DNA of 9,017 nucleotides from Anaerolineae bacterium (GTDB lineage: Bacteria > Chloroflexota > Anaerolineae > Aggregatilineales > Phototrophicaceae), in assembly GCA_025454675.1 (NCBI GenBank), contig JALONZ010000052.1, forward strand, positions 1 through 9,017, in the 5' to 3' direction. The notes under the pieces were generated by a model. That model made no database searches. It saw only the letters and a program-made list of their open reading frames with translations, and had not been told where the DNA came from. Positions 1 through 6,523 of this stretch are shown here, one piece after another (position 1 is the stretch's first letter; every line of letters begins with the position of its first letter). The translations under genes and the position numbers were made by a program.

Positions 1-117
1 ATCTATCCGATACACATACCCCACTCCATCACACCAATCGCAATCATAAGACCCGCCCAATTCATCTTCAAACCAGCCATATCCCTCACAAGAGACACAG
101 CGCACAATATCTGGCAT
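1..117 (-). CDS. Small protein with two CXXCXGXG zinc motifs (partial, N-terminal 39 residues)
   Basis: The reading frame opens with ATG at 117-115 and stays open to the window edge, so only 39 N-terminal residues are visible. They contain C7-V-S-C10-E-G-Y-G14 and C26-D-W-C29-D-G-V-G33, two exact copies of the CXXCXGXG motif that binds zinc in the DnaJ cysteine-rich domain. The spacing, 19 residues from first to second cysteine pair, would suit one zinc site made from both pairs. No J domain precedes the motifs, so this is not DnaJ itself; a small zinc-ribbon-like protein is more likely. A purine-rich AAGAGG ribosome site lies just upstream, overlapping the stop region of the regulator gene. 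The 13-base gap to that gene suggests one transcript and translational coupling. Partner and function are unknown. The frame and motifs are seen directly; zinc binding is inferred. Confidence 0.7.
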   Translation of the reverse strand, partial: MPDIVRCVSCEGYGWFEDELGGSYDCDWCDGVGYVYRID

Positions 118-130
118 ATTTTTTATCCTC

Positions 131-3100
131 TTATCCACGCGCCAACGCAACTAAATAATCGGTTCGCAACTGAATCGCCCGCTCGCGCATATCTGCCCAT
201 GTCGCATGATGTGCAATCGCTTTTTCTAACCATACAAGTGCGCCACGTTTATCACCACTTTCGCCCAAAATCCGCGCTAATGTAACCCAGTTGCGCGTTT
301 GGAACATGATAGACTGGCATTTTTCGGCATTTTCAATCGCACAATCTATCAATCTCCGCGCCGTTTCAAAATCCCCCTGCGAACACGCAATTTCTGCGCG
401 GTGATTATCCACCGTCACATAACCCCAAATATGCGAATTGCGTTCAAAAATAAGTTGGGCTTGATTCAAAAATTGCATCGCACTATCCAAATTTCCATGC
501 AAAAATTCAAGCCATGCACTTGCACATGAACACCAGCCATTCCCCAATCGGCTTTGTGTACGCAAATGCAATTCACGCGCATCGGCAAAATGATAAACGG
601 CTTCGCTATAATTGCCCCGAATCCTATCCAATTCGCCTAATAGGTGCAATTGCCAACCCACCATGCCCACATTCCCCAAATCACGCCATAATGCGATACT
701 TTTTTGCGTGATAATCTCGGATTCTTCATATTTCCCCTGTCGGAAAAAGGTACTCGATAAAGCACTCAAGGCAGATGCAATCCCACCCCTATCGCCCACT
801 TTTTCGCTGATGAGCAAGCCCTGATACGTCAATTCTTCCGCCAGTGGATATTCACCGAGTGTATATGCCACCTCTGCTAAGGTTTTGACGCTTTCGCCTT
901 CATTCCATGTATCTTGATTGTGTTGTGATAACGCGAGGGTTTGCTGAAAAATGCGTTTCGATTCGGCATAATCAATCCGTTCATGCGCCACCCAACCCAA
1001 TCCGCGTAATGCCACAATTTTCCCAAACGTATCACCAGCACGGTCGGCAATCGTCTCGGCACGTTTTGCCCAATATTGTGCGGGTTCGATATTTTCGGCG
1101 GGCATATCCAAATTTGCACCCGGATATAAGGATAAGCTGTACATCAGAAAAAAGGTAGAGACCAAATGAGGCTGGTCTGGGATTGAGCGGAAATAGGCAG
1201 ATAATTGATGAAATTTTTCGGCAATGACCTCTTTCGGTTGTTTGCCCCGATTGCCCATTGCCCATAATACTTCTAATTTAGACCGCAACAATTTTGTTTC
1301 TGGGGCATCTGATGAGACATGACGTAATGCCTCGCCACATAATTGATAGGCTTCATCATCTCGTGAGCGCATGATGAAATAAATCACGATTCCATTCAGT
1401 AACCGATGAAGTATATCGGCTTGTTTTTGCTCACATACCCATGACCACGAAGCACGGATATTGCTAAAATCACGCTCAATGGCATTCAGTGTTTCAATTT
1501 GATGAGCGCCTTTAATTTGAATATCTATGGCTTCCAGCCAAGTCGCATAATACTCGCTATGGTGTGTCTTGGTTTGATGATAGGCATGAGCATCAATCGC
1601 TAATTTTTCTTCGGCAAATTGACGGAGCAATTCATGAATATCATAACGCCCATCCACATGTCGCCGAATGAGCGATTTATTCACCAATGCCAATAAAATC
1701 GGCAAATTCGCATTCGCCACTTGTGTCGCCGCGTGGCGGTCAAATCCACCCCGAAAAATGGCTAATCGGCACAAGGTATGCGCTTCTTCGGATGATAACC
1801 GCTCCCATGAGGATTCAAACACGGCTTTCATACTGCGATGGCGCGGTGGCAAATTGCGAAGCGATGCACTCAGAAAATCGTATGAGCGTTGAATTTCCTG
1901 CGCGATTTCTTGCGGGGATAACATTTGCAACCAACCTGCCGCCAATTCAATCCCCAATGGCAACCCCTCCACCAATTGCGAAATGCGCGTGATATGTGGG
2001 GCATTTTCTGCGGTGAGGGTAAAATCGGGTTGAATTTGTTTTGCCGCTTGCATGAATAACGCCACCGCACCATAAGTCGGCAGTTCATCCAATGGAACTT
2101 CTGCAAACGGAAAAGTTAGCCCGTCTAACTCATAAATCCATTCTTCGCGCAAATTCAACCGCTCGCGTGAGGTGACGAGTATTTTGGTCGTCACAGACAA
2201 GGCTAAAATCTCGGTCAACAATTCAGCATGGTCAAGCAGATGCTCAAAATTATCGAGGATGAGCAAAATCTGCTTGAGGCGTAAATAATCGAACAATTCC
2301 GCTTTCAAATCATTTTCGATGCACCCAAATCGGAGCGATTCGGCAATTGCGCCAATCAGCGATTCTGCCGATGTTACAGGTGCAAGCGACACAAAATAAA
2401 CACCATCCTCAAAATTCTCTCGGCTCAATTCACCAATTTGTATCGAAAGGCGTGTTTTACCGATGCCCCCCTGCCCAATGAGCGTCAACATACGACACTT
2501 CGGGTCGGTTATCAGGCGGGTAATTTCGGTAAGGTCGCGCTCACGGCTCAAAAATGGGGTAGATTGCGCGGGCAGATTATCTTGTATCGGCTTGCTGAAT
2601 GGGTCGGATGTGGTCGTCAATGTCAGCGCCATCACTTCGACTGTTTGCTTGGTCGTTTGGCGTGATTGAATGGCTTGGTGCAATTTGCGCGTTTTATCAT
2701 CCGGTGCGATGCCCAATTCATCACGCAAAATATCCGCACAAACTTGATAATGCTTTAAGGCGGCGGCGCGTTGCCCTGTCCAATCATATAAACGCATCAA
2801 ATTGCGGTGCGCCGATTCATTTAGTTTATCCATCATCACCCAACGGCGGGCATAGGGAATCGCTTCTTCATACCGATTCCCCGCGATATACCCGCGTGTT
2901 AATTTTTCCAATACCCCATTCAGCCGTCCCCGTAAAGATTGTGATTGAAAAAATTGCCATTCATCAAACGCATCAGTGTCGGGTAACGAAAACCCGCGCA
3001 TAAATTCATCTCGATACAACGCTACAGCCGATTGCCAGCCATTCAAGTCCGCCCCCGCTTCATACGCCTCAAATGCCCATATATCCACCCATAACCCCTC

Positions 3101-3379
3101 TTGTGGGAGAACTCGAACTGTATCACGTTCAATTTCCATCCAATTATCGCCAAGCCCTTTGTTAATCGTCCACAGGGTATTTCGCAAATAGGCTAACCCA
3201 CGACTGAGGTCTACATCAGGAAAGAAAAATGTCGCAAGGGCTTCACGCGGGTAGGCTTGTTTATTCACCAGCAAATAGGCAAATAACGCAAAGGCTTTGC
3301 GCCGTTCCAATTCAATCGGGACGTTATTCAGTTGAAGCTGTGGTGTTCCTAACAGCGAGATGTGTAATTGGGTCATCAT
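131..3379 (-). CDS. BTAD-family (SARP-like) transcriptional regulator with NB-ARC ATPase and TPR domains
   Basis: This is a large cytoplasmic STAND-type regulator of about 1082 residues. Domains in order are an OmpR-type winged helix (about 5-95), a bacterial transcriptional activation domain (BTAD, about 98-240), a linker, an NB-ARC ATPase (about 275-520), and TPR-like helical repeats to the C-terminus (about 600-1080). Visible ATPase motifs are Walker A GQGGIGKT near 303-310, Walker B LLILDNFE near 373-380, an arginine-containing ILVTSRERL strand near 401, and GLPLGIELAA near 473. DIHELLRQFA near 581 occupies the MHD-like position. In this architecture a ligand or partner sensed by the TPRs is thought to permit nucleotide exchange, oligomerisation and promoter activation. 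I chose the first ATG (3379-3377). The TTG at 3382 is in frame and a second ATG follows at 3376; a weak AAGG site lies 8 bases before the TTG and 11 before the ATG. It is divergent from the ParB-like gene and probably co-transcribed with the CXXCXGXG gene. The signal is unknown. Confidence 0.92.
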   Translation of the reverse strand: MMTQLHISLLGTPQLQLNNVPIELERRKAFALFAYLLVNKQAYPREALATFFFPDVDLSRGLAYLRNTLWTINKGLGDNWMEIERDTVRVLPQEGLWVDIWAFEAYEAGADLNGWQSAVALYRDEFMRGFSLPDTDAFDEWQFFQSQSLRGRLNGVLEKLTRGYIAGNRYEEAIPYARRWVMMDKLNESAHRNLMRLYDWTGQRAAALKHYQVCADILRDELGIAPDDKTRKLHQAIQSRQTTKQTVEVMALTLTTTSDPFSKPIQDNLPAQSTPFLSRERDLTEITRLITDPKCRMLTLIGQGGIGKTRLSIQIGELSRENFEDGVYFVSLAPVTSAESLIGAIAESLRFGCIENDLKAELFDYLRLKQILLILDNFEHLLDHAELLTEILALSVTTKILVTSRERLNLREEWIYELDGLTFPFAEVPLDELPTYGAVALFMQAAKQIQPDFTLTAENAPHITRISQLVEGLPLGIELAAGWLQMLSPQEIAQEIQRSYDFLSASLRNLPPRHRSMKAVFESSWERLSSEEAHTLCRLAIFRGGFDRHAATQVANANLPILLALVNKSLIRRHVDGRYDIHELLRQFAEEKLAIDAHAYHQTKTHHSEYYATWLEAIDIQIKGAHQIETLNAIERDFSNIRASWSWVCEQKQADILHRLLNGIVIYFIMRSRDDEAYQLCGEALRHVSSDAPETKLLRSKLEVLWAMGNRGKQPKEVIAEKFHQLSAYFRSIPDQPHLVSTFFLMYSLSLYPGANLDMPAENIEPAQYWAKRAETIADRAGDTFGKIVALRGLGWVAHERIDYAESKRIFQQTLALSQHNQDTWNEGESVKTLAEVAYTLGEYPLAEELTYQGLLISEKVGDRGGIASALSALSSTFFRQGKYEESEIITQKSIALWRDLGNVGMVGWQLHLLGELDRIRGNYSEAVYHFADARELHLRTQSRLGNGWCSCASAWLEFLHGNLDSAMQFLNQAQLIFERNSHIWGYVTVDNHRAEIACSQGDFETARRLIDCAIENAEKCQSIMFQTRNWVTLARILGESGDKRGALVWLEKAIAHHATWADMRERAIQLRTDYLVALARG

Positions 3380-3392
3380 CAATATTTACGCC

Positions 3393-3437
3393 TTGTGAAC
3401 TCTTTTGAACCTATATCATCCATTTTACACCATTTTA
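3393..3437. repeat. Short direct repeats with 10-bp period upstream of the BTAD regulator
   Basis: Two pairs of direct repeats lie just upstream of the regulator start. TTGTGAAC (3393-3400) is followed by TTTTGAAC (3403-3410), and CCATTTTA (3420-3427) by an identical copy at 3430-3437. Both pairs repeat every 10 bp, placing the copies on the same face of the helix. In the minus-strand sense the second pair reads TAAAATGG twice and would sit in the leader or promoter of the regulator. I could not fix a convincing -35/-10 pair for that gene. An autoregulatory site is possible but unproven. Confidence 0.35.
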
Positions 3438-3453
3438 GCAACTGTGATGTTTA

Positions 3454-3503
3454 TGAGACGCTTTTTGAGACGCTCATGAGATGAACCCCTTCTATCCTAT
3501 AGA
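3454..3503 (+). promoter_or_regulatory. Three phased heptamers plus -10-like element (SARP/BTAD-box-like activator site)
   Basis: The heptamers TGAGACG (3454-3460), TGAGACG (3466-3472) and TGAGATG (3477-3483) start 12 and 11 bp apart. Nine bases after the last one lies a -10-like TATCCT (3493-3498), overlapped by TATAGA (3498-3503). TTGAGA at 3465-3470 resembles a -35 box but is 22 bp from TATCCT, too far for unaided sigma-70 recognition. Activators of the SARP class, such as ActII-ORF4 and DnrI, bind heptamer direct repeats with about 11-bp periodicity ending roughly 8 bp before the -10 box. The layout therefore fits activation of the 3537 gene by the adjacent BTAD regulator. The repeats and spacing are seen; the binding protein is inferred. 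Confidence 0.5.
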
Positions 3504-3536
3504 TAAATCACGATAAATTCAAGAAAGGAGCGCACC

Positions 3537-3980
3537 ATGCTTTTTCCAACACCATTAAACAACAGCCTGAACAATCACTTAGGGCGCAGTAATGTCATAG
3601 ACCCCAAAGCCCGCAAATTGTTTGAACGCGCTTTACGTGCAGGCAAAAACAATCGGCGGAATCGTGCGCTCCCGAATATCAGCGATGAAACACATCATGC
3701 ACAACATTACTTGGGCGTGAAAACGGTGGACATCAACGAAATTGGTGGCAGTGTGAATAAATCAAATGATTTTGACGCGCAATTTAATCCCATGAGCGAG
3801 CATATTGAACCGCGCTGGACAAAAGTAGCGACCGCCATGTTAAACGGAGTTGACCTGCCCCCTGTGGAATTGATTCTGGTGAACGGCACGTATTATGTGG
3901 TAGACGGTCATCACCGCATTTCAGTGGCACATGCGATTGGGATGCGTTATCTGGATGCGATTGTGGTCAAGTGGGAATAA
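3537..3980 (+). CDS. Orphan ParB/sulfiredoxin-fold protein (small, 147 residues)
   Basis: The C-terminal half carries the ParB N-terminal/sulfiredoxin-like fold. A VDINEIGGSV strand lies at 64-73, RWTKVATAMLNG at 93-104, LPPVELILV at 107-115, and the signature DGHHRISVAHAIG at 123-135. The last matches the D-G-H/N-H-R box of the family, which in ParB relatives contributes to nucleotide binding. The N-terminal 55 residues are basic and look flexible. There is no HTH domain or C-terminal dimerisation domain, so it is not a chromosome-partitioning ParB. I recall similar stand-alone proteins in Chloroflexota; their function is unknown. The start is firm: an AAAGGAG ribosome site lies 6 bases before the ATG. 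The gene is divergent from the BTAD regulator, follows an activator-box-like repeat cluster, and ends just before a perfect hairpin. It is probably a monocistronic target of the regulator (inference). Confidence 0.8.
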   Translation: MLFPTPLNNSLNNHLGRSNVIDPKARKLFERALRAGKNNRRNRALPNISDETHHAQHYLGVKTVDINEIGGSVNKSNDFDAQFNPMSEHIEPRWTKVATAMLNGVDLPPVELILVNGTYYVVDGHHRISVAHAIGMRYLDAIVVKWE

Positions 3981-4005
3981 TATCATGAAGTCAAGAACAT
4001 CCTAA

Positions 4006-4030
4006 AAGGGCGCAACCTTGTTGCGCCCTT
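4006..4030. terminator. Bidirectional hairpin terminator between convergent genes
   Basis: A perfect 10-bp stem, AAGGGCGCAA (4006-4015) and TTGCGCCCTT (4021-4030), encloses a 5-base loop. It lies 25 bases after the ParB-like stop and 27 bases after the stop of the minus-strand 460-residue gene. Read on the minus strand the stem runs into TTTT, a short U tract. On the plus strand the following bases are only moderately T-rich, so termination is likely stronger for the minus-strand gene. Confidence 0.75.
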
Positions 4031-4057
4031 ACATTTATACCTGTTTTTGAACCTTAA

Positions 4058-5440
4058 TTAAATCCGATTATCCAACATGCCATACTTCTTTAGGGTTTGC
4101 GCCAAGACAAATTCCGACATACGGAACACCGCTTCGTTATTATCATCGCGTTCACTTTCGCGGTCTTCGACCATCGTCCGCATGTCTTTCATGATGTCGG
4201 TTAATTTCTCATTGTGGAATAGAACCATATCGGTGACGATAATCCCGCCCAAAACCAACGGCAAATAGGCATAACTGAAATTCATCTCGCCTTTGGTCTT
4301 GAGTTTTTTGATGATGTCATCCGCAAATTCCGCACGTTCTTCATCCGACCCCAAATTTTCGCCACTATCGCGTTCTACCAAGCGGAAGGCATACCCCAAC
4401 GCATCAGCTAACAGGTCATCGAATAAAAAGTGCGGGATGGCTTTGGGCGCGACCCCACCCATCCGTTCATCTTGCACCAAAATTTTCATATACCCTTGCA
4501 ACCATTTGGGGAGCGCAGTTTGAATTTCGGCGGTCTCTAAAACACGCGCTTTTTTATCTTTTTCGCGCATTTTGAACATATTCGACACATCAAATTCACC
4601 GGCTATCAAGCTACCGTGTTTGGAATGCGGATGGGCAAATTCAAGGATGAGTGTCATCAACCGTGCCACACAAGCCGATTCGATAGGCGATAATGGATAA
4701 CCCGCCTTACGAAAGACATCTTTCACTTTTTCGAGGATAGGCGGATAGACCAATTCTTTTTTAAGCGAGGGCAATACTTTCAACTTGAGGATTTCTTCGT
4801 ATTTATCCAGCAGAATGGTGCTATCTTGTTGATTTTCCAGTGTCCACAGACTAATCCATTGCGGATTGAGGCTGGGCGGTTTTGCCAATTTACCTTCCAT
4901 CACGGTAATCGGGGTTTCGATGACAGTGGAGCGCAAAAATCCGCGCTTTTGGGTAGAAAATTTGAGTTTTCGCAGTTCTTCAATCTGCTTTTGTGCCTCT
5001 TCTGTGGCTTTTTGGGGATTAAACACCGCCCCGCCACTATTTGGGCGCACACGATTCGCTTTGGGATTGCTCACTTTAACCGCAATATCCATGCCAATCA
5101 TATAATTTTCGCCAACCGCACAATCAGGCATGGTAGACATGGGCATCATCGCAAACCCCACTTCTGCCGCACCAAGCCCCACCACCAAGCGGTCTTGACC
5201 TGCAATAAAACGCCCTTTTTTACCAGCATGGTCTTTTTCGGGGATTTGGAGGGTCACAGTCACATCAGCGGGCGAATCGCTGGCATTTTGCATCAGCAAA
5301 ATCACCTCAAATTGTCGCCCTGCCTGAACGATGCGCGGGCGGGTGGCAAGCGCAACTTGCACCACACCAACCGTAATGCGGTCAGCATCGGTGATGTATT
5401 CAAATACATCGGGATAGGTTATATTGGATTTATCAGCCAT
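4058..5440 (-). CDS. Uncharacterised 460-residue cytoplasmic protein with N-terminal beta-sandwich-like region
   Basis: I do not recognise this family. It has no signal peptide and no clear membrane helix; the most hydrophobic stretch, YLPLVLGGIIVTDMVLF at 392-408, is short and interrupted. Residues about 22-125 alternate hydrophobic and polar positions and include QNASDSPADVTVTLQIP, resembling an Ig-like or CARDB/NEW3-like beta-sandwich that normally occurs in exported proteins. Residues about 143-160 (ATEEAQKQIEELRKLK) could form a short coiled coil. The rest (about 205-455) is charged and helical with no catalytic motif I can name. The ATG at 5440-5438 is the first in frame; only a weak AGAGAAAG purine run lies upstream. 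A TTGCAC/TACAAT promoter lies about 40 bases before the start, so it can be transcribed apart from the CofE-family gene 87 bases upstream. A hairpin terminator follows. That the gene is real is well supported by its length and context; its function is not known. Confidence 0.8.
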   Translation of the reverse strand: MADKSNITYPDVFEYITDADRITVGVVQVALATRPRIVQAGRQFEVILLMQNASDSPADVTVTLQIPEKDHAGKKGRFIAGQDRLVVGLGAAEVGFAMMPMSTMPDCAVGENYMIGMDIAVKVSNPKANRVRPNSGGAVFNPQKATEEAQKQIEELRKLKFSTQKRGFLRSTVIETPITVMEGKLAKPPSLNPQWISLWTLENQQDSTILLDKYEEILKLKVLPSLKKELVYPPILEKVKDVFRKAGYPLSPIESACVARLMTLILEFAHPHSKHGSLIAGEFDVSNMFKMREKDKKARVLETAEIQTALPKWLQGYMKILVQDERMGGVAPKAIPHFLFDDLLADALGYAFRLVERDSGENLGSDEERAEFADDIIKKLKTKGEMNFSYAYLPLVLGGIIVTDMVLFHNEKLTDIMKDMRTMVEDRESERDDNNEAVFRMSEFVLAQTLKKYGMLDNRI

Positions 5441-5470
5441 GATGAAATGCTTTCTCTAATCTCTTAATAA

Positions 5471-5508
5471 TTTGCATCCATTGTAACCCAATTACGAATG
5501 GGTGCAAA
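5471..5508. promoter_or_regulatory. Inverted repeat covering the promoter of the 460-residue gene
   Basis: TTTGCATCCATT (5471-5482) pairs with AATGGGTGCAAA (5497-5508) over 12 positions, with one T-G wobble, around a 14-base centre. It contains the -35 and the -10 of the promoter described separately, so a dimeric repressor bound here would block RNA polymerase. It could instead act as a weak terminator for the CofE-family gene, since it lies 20 bases after that stop, but no real U tract follows on the minus strand. Confidence 0.5.
5480..5507 (-). promoter_or_regulatory. Sigma-70-type promoter for the 460-residue gene
   Basis: On the minus strand, TTGCAC (5507-5502) and TACAAT (5485-5480) are separated by 16 bp. 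They match TTGACA and TATAAT at 4 and 5 of 6 positions. Transcription would begin near 5473, leaving a leader of roughly 33 bases before the ATG at 5440. This is the best promoter match I found by eye in the window. Confidence 0.55.
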
Positions 5509-5527
5509 CAGTGATATGGTCACATCG

Positions 5528-6334
5528 TTATAACGCGCCTTTGGTCAATGACCCGACATAAATGCAGGTTTCCCACGGAATCGCCACATCTTCCACATCA
5601 ATCCGCTCATCCGTCATCATCACGCCTGTGTTCCGCACAATGGCAATCGGGCGGGCTTCGGCAGTTTCGCCCATGACCATCTGAGCGCAGGCACAAATTT
5701 GGTCGGCGATGCCCCGTTGTGTGACCATCATCGGATTACCGAATAAATCGGGTTTACCGCGTTCATCTTGAATGGGATAAAATCCCGCCGTCGAAATTGC
5801 AACGCCCGTTGTCCCCCAGCGACCGGGCATCAGCCAGCTATCGGTGAGGATAATCCCCACTTTCACACCCAACCGCGCCAACACTTCTTTGCGGATTTGT
5901 TCCGCCAGCGCATACGGCTCACTCGGTAATAAGACCACCTGACCACTAGGGATATTGGAGCGGTCTAAGCCTGCATTGGGCGAAATCACCCCATTTTTAT
6001 GTGTGAGCAAAAATCCGACTTTCACCCCATTAAATTCATGGGTGATGCCACCAAAAATATGGTCGGCTTCTTGAATCACCAATTGGGTGAGATGCGGGTT
6101 CATGTGATAGCGGGTGGCAATTTCTTGTGCTTGTGGGCTAATGTGTACTGCATCCAACATCACAATCCGCCCCTGACTGATGGCGGCGTATTTACTGCTC
6201 AATGCCAAAACATCCCCTGTCTGTAATGCCTCGCCTTCCGCCTCTATCGCCGACAAAATCGTCTGGATGAGGTCGAATGGGGCTTGTTGAACAGGGGCGG
6301 AAATCGGGATAACCCATAATGATTTTGTGGTCAC
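5528..6334 (-). CDS. CofE-family protein (coenzyme F420-0:L-glutamate ligase-like), divergent
   Basis: CofE adds gamma-linked L-glutamate to F420-0 using GTP and two metal ions, in the cytoplasm. Numbering from the chosen GTG (268 residues), family landmarks are GDVLALSSK at 40-48, QGRIV at 54-58, NAGLDRSN at 120-127 (canonical NAGID.SN), LTDS at 163-166, DLFGNPMMVT at 196-205, and a D-Q-I-C run leading to MVMGE at 219-223. The aspartates of NAGLD and LTD match the metal-ligand positions of archaeal CofE. The canonical T-D-T-x-G-R-x-W-R is replaced by T-D-S-W-L-M-P-G-R, and the usual N-terminal GLPEI segment is absent. It may thus be a CofE-like ligase with another substrate. The GTG has GGAG 9 bases upstream; the in-frame ATG at 6367 has only an abutting AGGGG. 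Length is close to the usual 245-260. Its leader is occupied by a MITE-like repeat; the LLM oxidoreductase gene lies beyond. Confidence 0.85.
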   Translation of the reverse strand: MTTKSLWVIPISAPVQQAPFDLIQTILSAIEAEGEALQTGDVLALSSKYAAISQGRIVMLDAVHISPQAQEIATRYHMNPHLTQLVIQEADHIFGGITHEFNGVKVGFLLTHKNGVISPNAGLDRSNIPSGQVVLLPSEPYALAEQIRKEVLARLGVKVGIILTDSWLMPGRWGTTGVAISTAGFYPIQDERGKPDLFGNPMMVTQRGIADQICACAQMVMGETAEARPIAIVRNTGVMMTDERIDVEDVAIPWETCIYVGSLTKGAL

Positions 6335-6343
6335 GTATTTTTT

Positions 6344-6347
6344 CTCC
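6344..6347 (-). promoter_or_regulatory. Ribosome binding site deciding the GTG start of the CofE-family gene
   Basis: GGAG on the minus strand (6347-6344) is followed by 9 bases and then GTG (6334-6332). The upstream ATG at 6367-6365 has AGGGG directly abutting it, too close for Shine-Dalgarno pairing. Starting at GTG also removes eleven residues that lack family counterparts as far as I can judge. Confidence 0.55.
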
Positions 6348-6375
6348 AAGAAATCAATGAATCTCATCCCCTAAC

Positions 6376-6521
6376 ATAGCAACTTAAAACATTAGCCCCA
6401 CCCCCTAACCCCTCCCCATTGCATGGAGAGGGGGAACAAATCCTGTTTTTGTCTTACTCCCGTCCTCTACGAAGTGGGGGAAGGGTTGGGGATGGGGGCG
6501 TTTTTGTTGTTAAGTTGCTAT
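6376..6521. mobile_element. MITE-like palindromic element with 12-bp perfect terminal inverted repeats
   Basis: ATAGCAACTTAA (6376-6387) is repeated inverted and exactly at 6510-6521. Between them, C-rich (AGCCCCACCCCCTAACCCC) and G-rich (GGGGAAGGGTTGGGGATGGGGGC) arms are imperfectly complementary, so most of the element can fold on itself. The left half also holds a local hairpin, 6409-6419 with 6423-6433, one mismatch. There is no reading frame of note. TA dinucleotides at 6377-6378 and 6519-6520 bracket GCAACTTAA ends, as expected for a TA target duplicated by an IS630/Tc1-mariner transposase. The repeats are direct observations; the family assignment is inferred. The element separates the LLM gene from the CofE-family gene. 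Confidence 0.7.
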
Positions 6522-6523
6522 AC

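Noticed and set aside
1..117. Calling the left-edge frame DnaJ
   Set aside because: The CXXCXGXG motifs start at residue 7 with no J domain or G/F region before them, and only two of the usual four motifs are visible.
2599..3003. A 134-codon plus-strand frame within the regulator gene
   Set aside because: It is fully antisense to the well-supported winged-helix/BTAD coding region and shows no domain.
3393..3483. Repeats between the divergent genes as a CRISPR-like array
   Set aside because: The units are only 7-8 bp with 2-5 bp spacers, typical of operator repeats and far too short for CRISPR.
3537..3980. Reading the DGHHR protein as a chromosome-partitioning ParB
   Set aside because: It lacks the HTH and dimerisation domains and any parA neighbour; only the ParB/Srx fold is present.
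4006..4030. Treating the 10-bp perfect hairpin as a regulatory or mobile repeat
   Set aside because: Its position between two convergent stop codons and the short U tract on the minus strand fit an ordinary terminator.
4826..5467. A 213-codon open frame on the plus strand
   Set aside because: It lies antisense to the 460-residue gene, has a His/Phe/Asn-rich shadow-like composition, no ribosome site and no recognisable domain.
6335..6367. ATG at 6367 as start of the CofE-like gene
   Set aside because: It is in frame and possible, but its purine run abuts the codon, whereas the GTG at 6334 has GGAG at good spacing and gives a protein nearer family length.
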